From assembly GCF_036206005.1 (NCBI RefSeq), contig NZ_CP108143.1, positions 4,431,501 through 4,495,500 on the forward strand: a DNA stretch of 64,000 nucleotides. The letters are read 5' to 3'. Position numbers and translations under genes: made by a program. The stretch is from Streptomyces sp. NBC_00178. Lineage in GTDB: Bacteria; Actinomycetota; Actinomycetes; Streptomycetales; Streptomycetaceae. This document shows positions 8,274 to 17,190 of the stretch, piece after piece. The notes under the pieces were generated by a model. That model saw only the letters and a list, made by a program, of their open reading frames with translations, was not told where the DNA came from and searched no databases. Position 1 is the first letter of the stretch; every line of letters begins with the position of its first letter.

Positions 8274-10121
8274 ATGTGCGGAATCGTGGGTTACGTCGGG
8301 TTGCAGTCGGCGCAGGACGTCGTCGTCGCGGGGCTGAAGCGGCTGGAGTACCGGGGATACGACTCCGCCGGGGTCGCCGTCCTCGCGGACGGCGGGCTGG
8401 CCGCGGCGAAGAAGGCGGGCAAGCTCCTCAATCTGGGGAAGGAACTCAAGGACCGGCCGCTGCCGGCCGGGAACGCGGGGGTCGGGCACACCCGTTGGGC
8501 CACGCACGGCGGGCCCACCGACACCAACGCCCACCCCCACCTCGACAACGCCGGCCGGGTCGCCGTCGTCCACAACGGGATCATCGAGAACTTCGCGTCG
8601 CTCCGCGAGGAGCTGGCCGGGCGGGGCCACGCCCTCGCCTCCGAGACCGACACCGAGGTGGTGGCCCACCTGCTCGCCGAGGCGTACTCGTCGGTCGGTG
8701 ACCTGGCGGACGCCATGCGGCAGGTGTGCGGGCGGCTGGAGGGTGCGTTCACCCTGGTCGCCGTGCACGCGGACGAGCCCGGCACGGTCGTCGGGGCCCG
8801 GCGCAACTCGCCGCTCGTGGTGGGCGTGGGTGAGGGCGAGATGTTCCTGGCCTCCGACGTGTCCGCCTTCATCGCGCACACCCGGTCGGCGATCGAGCTG
8901 GGTCAGGACCAGGTCGTCGAGCTGCGCCGGGACGGGGTGACCGTCACCGGTTTCGACGGCTTCCCCGCCGACGTGCGCGAGTACCACGTCGACTGGGACG
9001 CGTCGGCGGCGGAGAAGGGGGGCTACGCCTCCTTCATGCTCAAGGAGATCGCCGACCAGCCCAAGGCGGTCGCCGACACGCTGCTCGGCCGCGTCGACGG
9101 CTCGGGCACGCTCCACCTCGACGAGGTGCGCATCCCGCCCGGCGTGCTCCGCGAGGTCGACAAGGTCGTCATCATCGCCTGCGGGACCGCCTTCCACGCC
9201 GGGATGATCGCCAAGTACGCCATCGAGCACTGGACCCGGCTGCCCTGCGAGACCGAGCTCGCCAGCGAGTTCCGCTACCGCGACCCGATCCTGGACCAGC
9301 GCACCCTCGTCGTCGCCATCTCGCAGTCGGGCGAGACGATGGACACCCTCATGGCGGTCCGGCACGCGCGTGAGCAGGGGGCGAAGGTCCTCGCCATCTG
9401 CAACACCAACGGCTCGACCATCCCCCGGGAGTCGGACGCCGTCCTCTACACGCACGCCGGGCCCGAGGTCGCCGTCGCCTCCACCAAGGCGTTCCTGACG
9501 CAGCTCGTCGCCTGCTACCTCGTCGCGCTGTACCTGGGGCAGGTGCGCGGCACCAAGTGGGGCGACGAGATCCGCACCGTCGTGCGCCAGCTCTCCGAGA
9601 TGTCCGGCGCGGTCGAACGCGTCCTCGGGACCATGGAGCCGGTACGCGAACTGGCCCGCTCGCTGTCCGCCCACGACACCGTGCTCTTCGTCGGCCGGCA
9701 CGTCGGCTATCCGGTGGCCATGGAAGGGGCGTTGAAGCTCAAGGAGCTCGCCTACATGCATGCCGAGGGGTTCGCCGCCGGAGAGCTCAAGCACGGACCC
9801 ATCGCGCTGATCGAGGAGGGCCTGCCGGTCGTCGTGATCGTGCCGTCGCCGCGGGGCCGCTCCGTGCTCCACGACAAGATCGTCTCGAACATCCAGGAGA
9901 TCAGGGCCCGTGGAGCCCGTACCGTCGTCATCGCGGAGGAGGGCGACGAGGCGGTCGTGCCGTACGCCGACCACCTCGTCCGGATCCCGGTCACGCCTAC
10001 GCTGCTCCAGCCGCTGGTGGCCACGGTGCCCCTGCAGGTGTTCGCCTGCGAGCTGGCGACCGCCCGGGGCAACGAGGTGGACCAGCCGCGCAATCTGGCG
10101 AAGTCCGTGACTGTCGAGTGA
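8274..10121 (+). CDS. glmS: glutamine-fructose-6-phosphate aminotransferase (isomerizing)
   Basis: Makes glucosamine-6-phosphate from fructose-6-phosphate and glutamine, the entry to UDP-GlcNAc. The 615 residues match the family. Cys2 (MCGIVGYVG) is the N-terminal glutaminase nucleophile; CGTAFHAGMIAKYAIE and AISQSGETMDTL mark the two SIS sugar-isomerase domains; the C-terminus DQPRNLAKSVTVE is invariant. It is immediately followed by acpS without a gap. No glmS ribozyme is present; the start is probably leaderless. Confidence 0.97.
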   Translation: MCGIVGYVGLQSAQDVVVAGLKRLEYRGYDSAGVAVLADGGLAAAKKAGKLLNLGKELKDRPLPAGNAGVGHTRWATHGGPTDTNAHPHLDNAGRVAVVHNGIIENFASLREELAGRGHALASETDTEVVAHLLAEAYSSVGDLADAMRQVCGRLEGAFTLVAVHADEPGTVVGARRNSPLVVGVGEGEMFLASDVSAFIAHTRSAIELGQDQVVELRRDGVTVTGFDGFPADVREYHVDWDASAAEKGGYASFMLKEIADQPKAVADTLLGRVDGSGTLHLDEVRIPPGVLREVDKVVIIACGTAFHAGMIAKYAIEHWTRLPCETELASEFRYRDPILDQRTLVVAISQSGETMDTLMAVRHAREQGAKVLAICNTNGSTIPRESDAVLYTHAGPEVAVASTKAFLTQLVACYLVALYLGQVRGTKWGDEIRTVVRQLSEMSGAVERVLGTMEPVRELARSLSAHDTVLFVGRHVGYPVAMEGALKLKELAYMHAEGFAAGELKHGPIALIEEGLPVVVIVPSPRGRSVLHDKIVSNIQEIRARGARTVVIAEEGDEAVVPYADHLVRIPVTPTLLQPLVATVPLQVFACELATARGNEVDQPRNLAKSVTVE

Positions 10122-10502
10122 GTGAGTGAGCGCGTGATCATTGGGGTCGGGATCGATGTGGCGGAGATCGAGCGGTTCGGCGCCGCGCTGGGGCGCACAC
10201 CCCAGCTCGCCGAGCGGCTGTTCCTGGAGCGGGAGCTGCTGCTGCCCGGCGGGGAGCGGCGGGGGATCGCCTCACTGGCGGCACGGTTCGCCGCGAAGGA
10301 GGCCCTGGCCAAGGCACTGGGCGCGCCGGGCGGGCTGCTCTGGACCGACGCCGAGGTGTGCGTCGAGGAGAGCGGCCGGCCCCGGCTGGAGGTGCGCGGC
10401 ACCGTCGCCGCACGGGCCGCCGAACTCGGCGTGCGCAGCTGGCACGTCTCCCTCAGCCACGACGCGGGGGTGGCGTCCGCCGTGGTGATCGCGGAGGGTT
10501 GA
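10122..10502 (+). CDS. acpS: holo-[acyl-carrier-protein] synthase
   Basis: Transfers 4'-phosphopantetheine from CoA to acyl carrier proteins. About 126 residues, with the Mg-binding GIDVAEIERF near residue 9 and FAAKEALAKALG near residue 56, both diagnostic of AcpS. The first GTG follows the glmS stop codon directly. A second GTG at 10134 (reading MIIGVGID) gives a length closer to other AcpS proteins and is equally likely as start. It is followed 4 nt later by the nnrE/nnrD gene, so translation is probably coupled. Confidence 0.94.
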   Translation: MSERVIIGVGIDVAEIERFGAALGRTPQLAERLFLERELLLPGGERRGIASLAARFAAKEALAKALGAPGGLLWTDAEVCVEESGRPRLEVRGTVAARAAELGVRSWHVSLSHDAGVASAVVIAEG

Positions 10503-10506
10503 GCGC

Positions 10507-11958
10507 ATGCGACATGCCTACAGCGTCGAGACCGTACGGGCGGCCGAGCGCGCCGTGATGGCGCGGCTCCCGGAGGGCACGCTCATGCAGCGCGCCGCCG
10601 CCGGGCTCGCGGTGGCCTGCGGCGACCTCCTGCGGCGCAACGGCCGGGTCTACGGCTCCCGGGTGCTGCTCCTCGTCGGCAGCGGCGACAACGGCGGCGA
10701 CACCCTCTACGCGGGAGCCCGGCTGGCGCGGCGGGGGGCCGGTGTACGCGCGGTCCTGACCGCGCCGGACAAGGTCCACCGGGCCGGGCTCGCCGCCCTG
10801 CTGGCCGCGGGCGGACAGGTCCTCGACGGCCCGGACCCGGGCCCCTTCGGCCCCGTCGACCTCGTCGTCGACGGCATCACCGGGATCGGCGGACACGGCG
10901 GCCTGCGCCCCGGCGCCGCCGACCTGGTGCGGGCGGTCACCCGGGGGCACGCGCCCGTGCTGTCCGTGGACCTGCCGAGCGGCGTCGAGGCGGACACCGG
11001 GCAGGTGCTCGGGGCCGCCGTGCGCGCGGACGCGACGGTCACCTTCGGCGCGTACAAACCGGGGCTGCTCGTCGATCCGGCCGCCGGACACGCGGGAGCC
11101 CTGCGCCTGGTGGACATCGGCCTGGGCCCGGAACTGCCCGCCCGCCCGGACCTGGAGGCCCTCCAGTACGCCGACGTCGCGGCCCTGCTGCCGGTGCCCG
11201 ACGCGGAGAGCGACAAGTACCGGCGCGGGGTCGTGGGCGTGGCCGCCGGGTCCGAGCGGTACCCGGGGGCGGCGGTGCTCGCGGTCGCCGGGGCGCTGCA
11301 CGGCGGCGCCGGAGCCGTCCGGTACGCGGGCCCGGGCGCCGACGCCGTGATCGCCCGCTTCCCGGAGGTCCTGGTCCACCCGGGGCCGCCGTCGAAGGCG
11401 GGACGGGTCCAGGCCTGGGTCGTCGGTCCCGGGCTCGGCGACTCCTCGTCGGCCGCCGGCGCGGTGGCCGACGTGCTCGCCGCGGACGTCCCGGTCCTCG
11501 TCGACGCGGACGGGCTGCGGCTGATGGACGCCGGAGCGGTCCGCGCGCGGACCGCCCCCACCGTCCTGACCCCGCACGCCGGCGAGGCCGCCGCGCTGCT
11601 CGGGGTGCCGCGCGAGGAGATCGAGGCGGGACGGCTCGCCGCCGTGCGGGAACTCGCCGCGCGCTACGACGCGACGGTGCTGCTCAAGGGGTCCACGACC
11701 CTCGTCGCCGAGGCGGGGGACGCACCCGTGCGGATCAACCCGACCGGCACGTCCTGGCTGGCCACGGCGGGCAGCGGGGACGTGCTGTCCGGGCTGACGG
11801 GTTCCCTGCTCGCGGCGGGCCTCGCGCCCCGCGACGCCGCCTCCGTCGGCGCCTATCTGCACGGCCTCGCGGCGCGCCGGGCGTCGGACGGGGCGCCGGT
11901 CGCCGCACAGGACGTCGCGGACGCCGTGCCGGCGGCGTGGCGGGATGTGCGCGCCTGA
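10507..11958 (+). CDS. nnr: bifunctional NAD(P)H-hydrate epimerase / ADP-dependent dehydratase
   Basis: Repairs hydrated NAD(P)H. The N-terminal ~215 residues form the YjeF_N epimerase domain, with GSGDNGGDTLYAGARL near residue 58. The C-terminal part is the ribokinase-like dehydratase, with VVGPGLGDSSS, TPHAGEAAALLG and TAGSGDVLSGLTGSLLA. The total of 483 residues matches fused Nnr proteins. ATG with GGAGGG upstream. Part of the glmS-acpS-nnr operon. Confidence 0.95.
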   Translation: MRHAYSVETVRAAERAVMARLPEGTLMQRAAAGLAVACGDLLRRNGRVYGSRVLLLVGSGDNGGDTLYAGARLARRGAGVRAVLTAPDKVHRAGLAALLAAGGQVLDGPDPGPFGPVDLVVDGITGIGGHGGLRPGAADLVRAVTRGHAPVLSVDLPSGVEADTGQVLGAAVRADATVTFGAYKPGLLVDPAAGHAGALRLVDIGLGPELPARPDLEALQYADVAALLPVPDAESDKYRRGVVGVAAGSERYPGAAVLAVAGALHGGAGAVRYAGPGADAVIARFPEVLVHPGPPSKAGRVQAWVVGPGLGDSSSAAGAVADVLAADVPVLVDADGLRLMDAGAVRARTAPTVLTPHAGEAAALLGVPREEIEAGRLAAVRELAARYDATVLLKGSTTLVAEAGDAPVRINPTGTSWLATAGSGDVLSGLTGSLLAAGLAPRDAASVGAYLHGLAARRASDGAPVAAQDVADAVPAAWRDVRA

Positions 11959-12043
11959 TCCAGGCTTGTCCCGGGCCGGTTCACGCCGGAGAGCGGAGAG
12001 CGCCGTGGAACGCCGGGGAACCGGGAAGGGACGGTGGTCGGAC

Positions 12044-12418
12044 ATGGGCAGTGCCGTACGCGTACACAGGGTGTACGACCCGCCGGAGGACGACGACGGC
12101 ACCCGGGTGCTCGTCGACCGGCTGTGGCCGCGGGGGGTCTCCAAGGAGCACGCGGCCGTCGACGTGTGGGCCAAGGACGCGACTCCCTCCAAGGAACTGC
12201 GCACCTGGTTCCACGACAACCGGGACCGCTACGACGACTTCGTGGACCGCTACCGCACCGAACTCGGCGATCCGGCCCACGCCGGGGCCGTCGGCGACCT
12301 GCTCGACCTGCTGCGCGCCGGCGGCCCGGTCACCTTCGTGACGGCGGTGAAGGACGTTCCCGCCAGCCACGTCCCGGTTCTCGTCGACCATCTGGAGCAC
12401 GCCCTCGGACAGCGGTGA
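12044..12418 (+). CDS. DUF488 family protein
   Basis: A 124-residue protein of the DUF488 (YeaO-like) family, with the characteristic RVYDPPEDDDGTRVLVDRLW segment near the N-terminus and FVTAVKDVPASHVPVLVDHL near the C-terminus. The ATG at 12044 gives the normal family start (MGSAVRVHRVYD). Function is not established. It lies between nnr and alr on the same strand. Confidence 0.85.
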   Translation: MGSAVRVHRVYDPPEDDDGTRVLVDRLWPRGVSKEHAAVDVWAKDATPSKELRTWFHDNRDRYDDFVDRYRTELGDPAHAGAVGDLLDLLRAGGPVTFVTAVKDVPASHVPVLVDHLEHALGQR

Positions 12419-12479
12419 CCGCCTCACCGGGCACGGGAGGTCGAGGGCGCGGGCCCACGCCTCTGAGAGACTGGGCGCG

Positions 12480-13634
12480 ATGAACGAGACAGCGACCCTG
12501 AGAGCCCGTGCCGAGATCGACCTCGCCGCACTGCGCGCCAACGTGCGCGCACTGCGCGCGCGGGCGTCCGGCGCGCAGCTCATGGCCGTGGTGAAGTCCG
12601 ACGCCTACGGTCACGGGGCCGTGCCCTGCGCCAGGGCCGCGCAGGAGGCGGGCGCCGCGTGGCTGGGAACCGCCACCCCGCAGGAGGCACTCGCGCTGCG
12701 GGCCGCCGGGATCGGCGGCCCGTTGATGTGCTGGCTGTGGACGCCGGGCGGCCCTTGGCGCGAGGCGGTGGAGGCCGGCATCGACGTCTCGGTGAGCGGC
12801 ATGTGGGCGCTCGACGAGGTCGTCGCCGCGGCCACCGAGGCAGGGGTACCTGCCCGGGTCCAGCTCAAGGCCGACACGGGCCTGGGACGCAACGGCTGCC
12901 AGCCCGCCGACTGGCCGCAGCTCGTCTCCGCTGCCCGCGCCGCCGAGACCGCGGGCGTCCTGCGCGTCACCGGCCTGTGGTCGCACTTCGCCTGCGCCGA
13001 CGAGCCCGGGCACCCCTCGATCGCCGCGCAGCTGGACGTCTTCCGGGACATGGTGGCGTACGCGGAGAAGGAGGGCGTGACGCCCGAGGTGCGGCACATC
13101 GCCAACTCCCCGGCGACGCTCACGGTGCCCGAGTCGCACTTCGACCTCGTGCGCACCGGGATCGCGATGTACGGCATCTCGCCCAGCCCCGAGCTGGGCA
13201 CCCCGGCCGACTTCGGGCTGCGCCCCGTGATGACGTTCGCCGCCTCGGTCGCCCTGGTCAAGCAGGTGCCGCCGGGGCACGGCATCAGCTACGGCCACCA
13301 CTACACGACCTCCGCCGAGACGACCCTCGCCCTGGTGCCCGTCGGCTACGCGGACGGCGTCCCGCGCCACGCCTCCGGCCGGGGGCCCGTGCTCGTCGGG
13401 GGTGCCGTCCGCCGGGTCGCCGGCCGCGTCGCCATGGACCAGTTCGTGGTCGACCTCGAGGGCGACAGCCTCGAAGCGGGCGCGGAGGCGGTGCTGTTCG
13501 GGCCGGGGGACCGGGGCGAGCCGAGCGCCGAGGACTGGGCGGTCGCGGCCGGCACCATCGCGTACGAGATCGTCACGCGCATCGGTGCGCGCGTCCCCCG
13601 CGTCCACCTCCACGAGGACTCCGGCCGGGGCTGA
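12480..13634 (+). CDS. alr: alanine racemase
   Basis: PLP enzyme that makes D-alanine for peptidoglycan. The 384 residues match the family. The PLP lysine lies in AVVKSDAYGHGAVPC near residue 39. The second catalytic Tyr lies in RTGIAMYGISP near residue 227, and the C-terminal domain contains VGYADGVPR. The start codon has no ribosome binding site; GAGACT 7 nt upstream might be the -10 of a leaderless transcript. Neighbours (glmS upstream, tsaE downstream) are typical of actinobacteria. Confidence 0.97.
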   Translation: MNETATLRARAEIDLAALRANVRALRARASGAQLMAVVKSDAYGHGAVPCARAAQEAGAAWLGTATPQEALALRAAGIGGPLMCWLWTPGGPWREAVEAGIDVSVSGMWALDEVVAAATEAGVPARVQLKADTGLGRNGCQPADWPQLVSAARAAETAGVLRVTGLWSHFACADEPGHPSIAAQLDVFRDMVAYAEKEGVTPEVRHIANSPATLTVPESHFDLVRTGIAMYGISPSPELGTPADFGLRPVMTFAASVALVKQVPPGHGISYGHHYTTSAETTLALVPVGYADGVPRHASGRGPVLVGGAVRRVAGRVAMDQFVVDLEGDSLEAGAEAVLFGPGDRGEPSAEDWAVAAGTIAYEIVTRIGARVPRVHLHEDSGRG

Positions 13635-13687
13635 CGTCCCGGCCCGGCCCGCCGACGACAACGACGACGACGAAGGAGCACGGCACG

Positions 13688-14896
13688 GTGAGCGAGACCA
13701 GCGCCGAGGACGTCATGGCGACCGCGGCCGTCGCGGCGGCCGGCTGGCGCCGGGCGGGCGTCGCCGGGGCGGCGATAGGCGTCATCGCCGCGGGAGCCGC
13801 CGCCGGTGTCGCCGTCGAGCGGCTCACGGTGGGCCGGGGCATGCGGAAGAAGGCCCGCCTCGCGCTGGACGCCTCCGGCCCGTACGGGTCCCTGCGCGGC
13901 CGGCCCGGCCGCGCCGTCGCCGACGACGGCACCGAGCTCTACTACGAGGTGGACGAGACCGAACCGGACACCGGCGCGGGCCGGGCGAGCGCCCCCGCTG
14001 GCAGCGGGTCGCGCCGGCGCAGGCTCTTCGGCCGCAAGGACCCCGCGGCCGTCACCGTCGTCTTCAGCCACGGCTACTGCCTGGGTCAGGACTCCTGGCA
14101 CTTCCAGCGGGCGGCGCTGCGCGGACTGGTCCGCACCGTGCACTGGGACCAGCGAAGCCACGGCCGCTCCGAGCGCGGCCGGGCGCAGGCCGAGGGCGTG
14201 CCGGTGGGCATCGACCAGCTCGGCCGTGATCTCAAGGCGGTCATCGACGCTGCCGCGCCCGAGGGCCCGCTGGTGCTGGTCGGGCACTCGATGGGCGGCA
14301 TGACGATAATGGCGCTCGCCGACCGCTACCCGGAGCTGATCCGCGACCGGGTGGCCGCCGTGGCGTTCGTCGGCACGTCGAGCGGGAAGCTCGGCGAGGT
14401 GAACTTCGGTCTGCCGGTGGCCGGCGTCAACGCGGTGCGCCGGGTGCTGCCCGGTGTGCTGAAGGCGCTCGGCTCGCAGGCGGAGCTGGTGGAGCGCGGC
14501 AGGCGGGCCACCGCCGATCTGTTCGCAGGGCTGATCAAGCGCTATTCGTTCGGGTCGCGGGACGTGGACCCGGCCGTCGCGCGGTTCGCGGAGCGGCTCA
14601 TCGAGTCCACCCCGATCGACGTGGTCGCCGAGTTCTACCCGGCGTTCACCGAGCACGACAAGAGCGGTGCGCTGCCCGCGTTCAGCAGCCTGCCGGTCCT
14701 GATCCTGGCCGGCGACAAGGACCTGGTCACGCCCAGTTCGCACAGTGAGGCCATCGCGGACCAGCTGCCGGACGCGGAGCTGGTGATCGTGCCGGACGCC
14801 GGTCACCTGGTCATGCTGGAGCACCCGGAGACGGTCACCGACCGGCTCGCGGACCTGCTGGTACGGATCGGAGCGGTTCCGGCCGAGGCGCGCTGA
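13688..14896 (+). CDS. membrane-anchored alpha/beta hydrolase
   Basis: A 402-residue alpha/beta hydrolase. A hydrophobic segment at about residues 15-45 (RAGVAGAAIGVIAAGAAAGV) could anchor it in the membrane. The nucleophile elbow is GHSMGGM near residue 201. The acid is probably the Asp in GDKDLVTP and the base the His in DAGHLVMLE near the C-terminus, so the triad is complete. GTG start with AAGGAGC upstream. The alr-hydrolase-tsaE order is common in Streptomyces. Substrate unknown. Confidence 0.88.
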   Translation: MSETSAEDVMATAAVAAAGWRRAGVAGAAIGVIAAGAAAGVAVERLTVGRGMRKKARLALDASGPYGSLRGRPGRAVADDGTELYYEVDETEPDTGAGRASAPAGSGSRRRRLFGRKDPAAVTVVFSHGYCLGQDSWHFQRAALRGLVRTVHWDQRSHGRSERGRAQAEGVPVGIDQLGRDLKAVIDAAAPEGPLVLVGHSMGGMTIMALADRYPELIRDRVAAVAFVGTSSGKLGEVNFGLPVAGVNAVRRVLPGVLKALGSQAELVERGRRATADLFAGLIKRYSFGSRDVDPAVARFAERLIESTPIDVVAEFYPAFTEHDKSGALPAFSSLPVLILAGDKDLVTPSSHSEAIADQLPDAELVIVPDAGHLVMLEHPETVTDRLADLLVRIGAVPAEAR

Positions 14897-14915
14897 TCCT
14901 CTAACGTGGGTCGGC

Positions 14916-15449
14916 ATGGAAGCAGCGCACAACGGCCCGGCGGCCGGCACCGCCGCACCGGGCACCGTCACCCTGGCTCTCGCCGTCGAGTCCCCCGAAG
15001 AGATGAAGGATCTCGGCCGCCGGATCGCCGGTGTGCTGGCCCCGGGCGACCTGGTGATGCTCACCGGCGAGCTCGGCGCGGGCAAGACCACCCTGACCCG
15101 GGGTCTCGGCGAGGGCCTCGGTGTGCGCGGCGCCGTCACCTCGCCGACCTTCGTGATCGCCCGGGTCCATCCGCCGCTGGGCGACGGGCCCGCGCTGGTC
15201 CACGTCGACGCGTACCGGCTGGGCGGCGGTCTGGACGAGATGGAGGACCTGGACCTCGACGTGTCGCTGCCCGAGTCGGTGATCGTCGTGGAGTGGGGCG
15301 ACGGCAAGGTCGAGGACCTCTCCGAGGACCGGCTGCGCGTGTTGATCGACCGCGCGGTCGGCGACACGGACGACGAGCGCCGCACGGTGACCCTGGTCGG
15401 GATCGGGGAGCGCTGGGCGCGGCTGCGCGCGGAACTGGCGGCTCGCTGA
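14916..15449 (+). CDS. tsaE: tRNA threonylcarbamoyladenosine biosynthesis ATPase TsaE
   Basis: ATPase that works with TsaB and TsaD in making the t6A modification at position 37 of tRNAs. 177 residues, with the P-loop GELGAGKTTLTRGLGEGLG near residue 52, the switch segment SPTFVIARVHP and VEWGDGKVEDL. TAACGT lies 8 nt before the ATG, with no ribosome binding site, so the mRNA may be leaderless. The partner genes tsaB and tsaD follow about 1 kb downstream. Confidence 0.95.
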   Translation: MEAAHNGPAAGTAAPGTVTLALAVESPEEMKDLGRRIAGVLAPGDLVMLTGELGAGKTTLTRGLGEGLGVRGAVTSPTFVIARVHPPLGDGPALVHVDAYRLGGGLDEMEDLDLDVSLPESVIVVEWGDGKVEDLSEDRLRVLIDRAVGDTDDERRTVTLVGIGERWARLRAELAAR

Positions 15450-15570
15450 GGGCGCGGGCGAACGGCTCGCGGATGCGTCCGGCGGGCCCGTGCGGGGATG
15501 CTTTCCGACAGGGCGTCGGTAAAATGTTGCGCGGGGGAGCCCCGGCGTGGTCACATGGGGTACAGGGATG

Positions 15571-15588
15571 GGTTAGGTGTACCTAACC
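15571..15588. promoter_or_regulatory. perfect palindrome upstream of a small ORF
   Basis: GGTTAGGT, GT, ACCTAACC: perfect 8-bp arms with a 2-nt centre, 31 nt before the start of the 61-codon gene. It looks like a dimeric regulator site. The TTAGG/CCTAA half-sites recall iron boxes of DtxR-type regulators, but the spacing does not fit the 19-bp iron box. Confidence 0.5.
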
Positions 15589-15619
15589 ACGTCTCTCACC
15601 GAGGCCCGAGGAGGCATCC

Positions 15620-15805
15620 ATGCCGGCACCCGAGCGTGAAGTGCAGCCCCAGTCGCCGCAGGCGGAGCCGCCGTCGCCCTCCGCGGTGTCGATGAAGGAC
15701 CTGCTCGCCTCCTGCGCCGCCGCGACGGCGGTCTCGACGCCGCCGCGCGAGGACCGCGAGGACGCGGAGCCGGTGAGGCCGGGCGAGGACCGCGACGCCG
15801 CCTAG
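15620..15805 (+). CDS. small hypothetical protein
   Basis: A 61-residue, Pro/Glu/Ala-rich, probably disordered protein (MPAPEREVQPQSPQAEPP...). I accept it as real because a strong ribosome binding site (GAGGAGG) precedes the ATG at the right distance and a perfect palindrome lies just upstream. A central SMKDLLASCAAATAV segment could form a short helix with one Cys. No known domain; function unknown. Confidence 0.55.
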   Translation: MPAPEREVQPQSPQAEPPSPSAVSMKDLLASCAAATAVSTPPREDREDAEPVRPGEDRDAA

Positions 15806-15825
15806 GCGGGGCGCGGACCCCGGGC

Positions 15826-16383
15826 TCACGGGACGACGACGACCTTCGCGCCGACCGTGGCGAACGTCCACATCGCGTTCCCGTCCGTGCGCTTCATGCG
15901 CACCCCGCCCGTCCTGACGGCGGGGTCGGGGCTCTTCATCGAGTTGTCCTGGGCGGCGCTGAAGCCGACGGACACGTCGTCCACGTTCGCGAAGCGCACG
16001 ACGTGCTCGATCATGACGCCGTCCGAGCCCTTGATGCTGCCGGAGCGCGAGGTCACCTGGTACACGCCGGGCAGCGGGTCCACGGTGCTCGGCATGACGG
16101 TGAAGGTCCGCAGCGCCTGCTCCTGGCTGCCGACGATCCACACCCTGCGGTCCTTCAGCGCGTACACGACGCGCGCTCCGGTGTCGGAGTCCTCGGGAAC
16201 GGCCAGCGGCTGCTTCGGCGCGTCGGGCTTCCCCGAGGGCTGCGCGGACGGCCCGGAAGCCTGGGCCGAGGGGGCGACGACCGAGTCGGGCGCGTTCGCC
16301 GACGCCTGGTAGGCGAGGAAACAGACCGCGGCCAGTGCCGCGGCGGTGAGCCCGGCCACGATTCCCGAGCTTCTCCCTGCCAC
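15826..16383 (-). CDS. secreted L,D-transpeptidase-like protein lacking the catalytic Cys
   Basis: A 185-residue exported protein. The GTG at 16383 is chosen because AAGGGGAC lies just upstream; an ATG at 16416 would add 11 residues. A signal or anchor segment (IVAGLTAAALAAVCFLAYQA) is followed by a Ser/Pro/Ala linker, then a ~110-residue beta-rich domain. The domain ends RTGGVRMKRTDGNAMWTFAT and VGAKVVVVP, which parallels the end of YkuD L,D-transpeptidases (SHGC-[IV]-R-[ML]...DA..L......G..V.V). The catalytic Cys position is Gly and the preceding His is absent. It may bind peptidoglycan without catalysis. Function inferred only from this motif. Confidence 0.75.
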   Translation of the reverse strand: MAGRSSGIVAGLTAAALAAVCFLAYQASANAPDSVVAPSAQASGPSAQPSGKPDAPKQPLAVPEDSDTGARVVYALKDRRVWIVGSQEQALRTFTVMPSTVDPLPGVYQVTSRSGSIKGSDGVMIEHVVRFANVDDVSVGFSAAQDNSMKSPDPAVRTGGVRMKRTDGNAMWTFATVGAKVVVVP

Positions 16384-16524
16384 CTGACGTCCCCTTTCGG
16401 ATGCCGTTCGTCGCATGTCGTACAAGCGTTTACGTCGTACTCGCGTATCCCGGGCGACGCTACCAGCAGCGGACGGGCGGACCGGGACGCCGAACGGGCT
16501 GCCGTGGCCGCGTCGGCGGAGCCG

Positions 16525-16530
16525 TAGGCT
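16525..16530 (+). promoter_or_regulatory. -10 hexamer for leaderless tsaB
   Basis: TAGGCT ends 6 nt before the GTG of tsaB, and no ribosome binding site is present. The spacing is the same as at glmS and at the 62745 gene. Confidence 0.5.
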
Positions 16531-16536
16531 GTTTGT

Positions 16537-17190
16537 GTGCTGCTGCTCGCCATGGATACCGCCACCCCCGCCGTCACCGTCGCCCTCCACGACGGGTCCT
16601 CCGTCGTCGCCGAGACCGGACAGGTCGACGCCCGCAGGCACGGGGAACTCCTGCTCCCCGCCGTCCACCGGGTCCTCTCCGAGGCCGGGGTGAGCCTCGA
16701 CGACGTCACCGACATCGCGGTCGGCGTCGGACCCGGCCCCTACACCGGGCTGCGCGTCGGCCTGGTGACCGCCGCGACCTTCGGGTCCGCGCTCTCGCTC
16801 CCCGTGCACGGGGTGTGCACGCTCGACGCCCTCGCCCACGCCTCCGGACTCGAAGGCCCCTTCGCCGTCGCCACCGACGCGCGGCGCAAGGAGGTCTACT
16901 GGGCGCGCTACGACGACGTCCGCACGCGGGTGGGAGAACCCGGGGTCGACCGCCCCGCCGACATCGCCGGCTCCCTCGCCGGCCTGCCCGTGGCCGGCGC
17001 CGGCGCGCTGCTCTACCCCGAGGCGTTCCCGGACGCGCGCGGACCCGAGCACGTCTCCGCCGGCGCGCTCGCCTCCCTCGCCGCCGAACGCCTCGCCGCC
17101 GGCGCCGGGCTGCTTCCGCCGCAGCCGCTCTACCTGCGCAGGCCCGACGCGCAGGTCCCGAAGAACTACAAGGTGGTCACCCCCAAGTGA
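16537..17190 (+). CDS. tsaB: tRNA threonylcarbamoyladenosine biosynthesis protein TsaB
   Basis: Non-catalytic partner of TsaD in t6A synthesis, with an ASKHA fold. 217 residues. Typical segments are LLAMDTATPAVTVALHDG at the N-terminus and VGVGPGPYTGLRVGL near residue 62. GTG start. The stop codon overlaps the rimI start (GTGA), so the tsaB-rimI-tsaD genes are translationally coupled. Confidence 0.95.
   Translation: MLLLAMDTATPAVTVALHDGSSVVAETGQVDARRHGELLLPAVHRVLSEAGVSLDDVTDIAVGVGPGPYTGLRVGLVTAATFGSALSLPVHGVCTLDALAHASGLEGPFAVATDARRKEVYWARYDDVRTRVGEPGVDRPADIAGSLAGLPVAGAGALLYPEAFPDARGPEHVSAGALASLAAERLAAGAGLLPPQPLYLRRPDAQVPKNYKVVTPK

Noticed and set aside
7734..9974. 746-codon minus-strand open frame opposite glmS
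   Set aside because: Shadow of glmS and the HIT gene with biased composition and no motifs.
12659..13687. Extension of the alpha/beta hydrolase through the alr gene
   Set aside because: The open frame runs in another register of alr, and the hydrolase has a clear GTG with AAGGAGC at 13688.
15571..15588. DtxR/IdeR-type iron box
   Set aside because: Half-sites look similar but the spacing (2 nt between TTAGGT and ACCTAA) differs from the 19-bp iron box.
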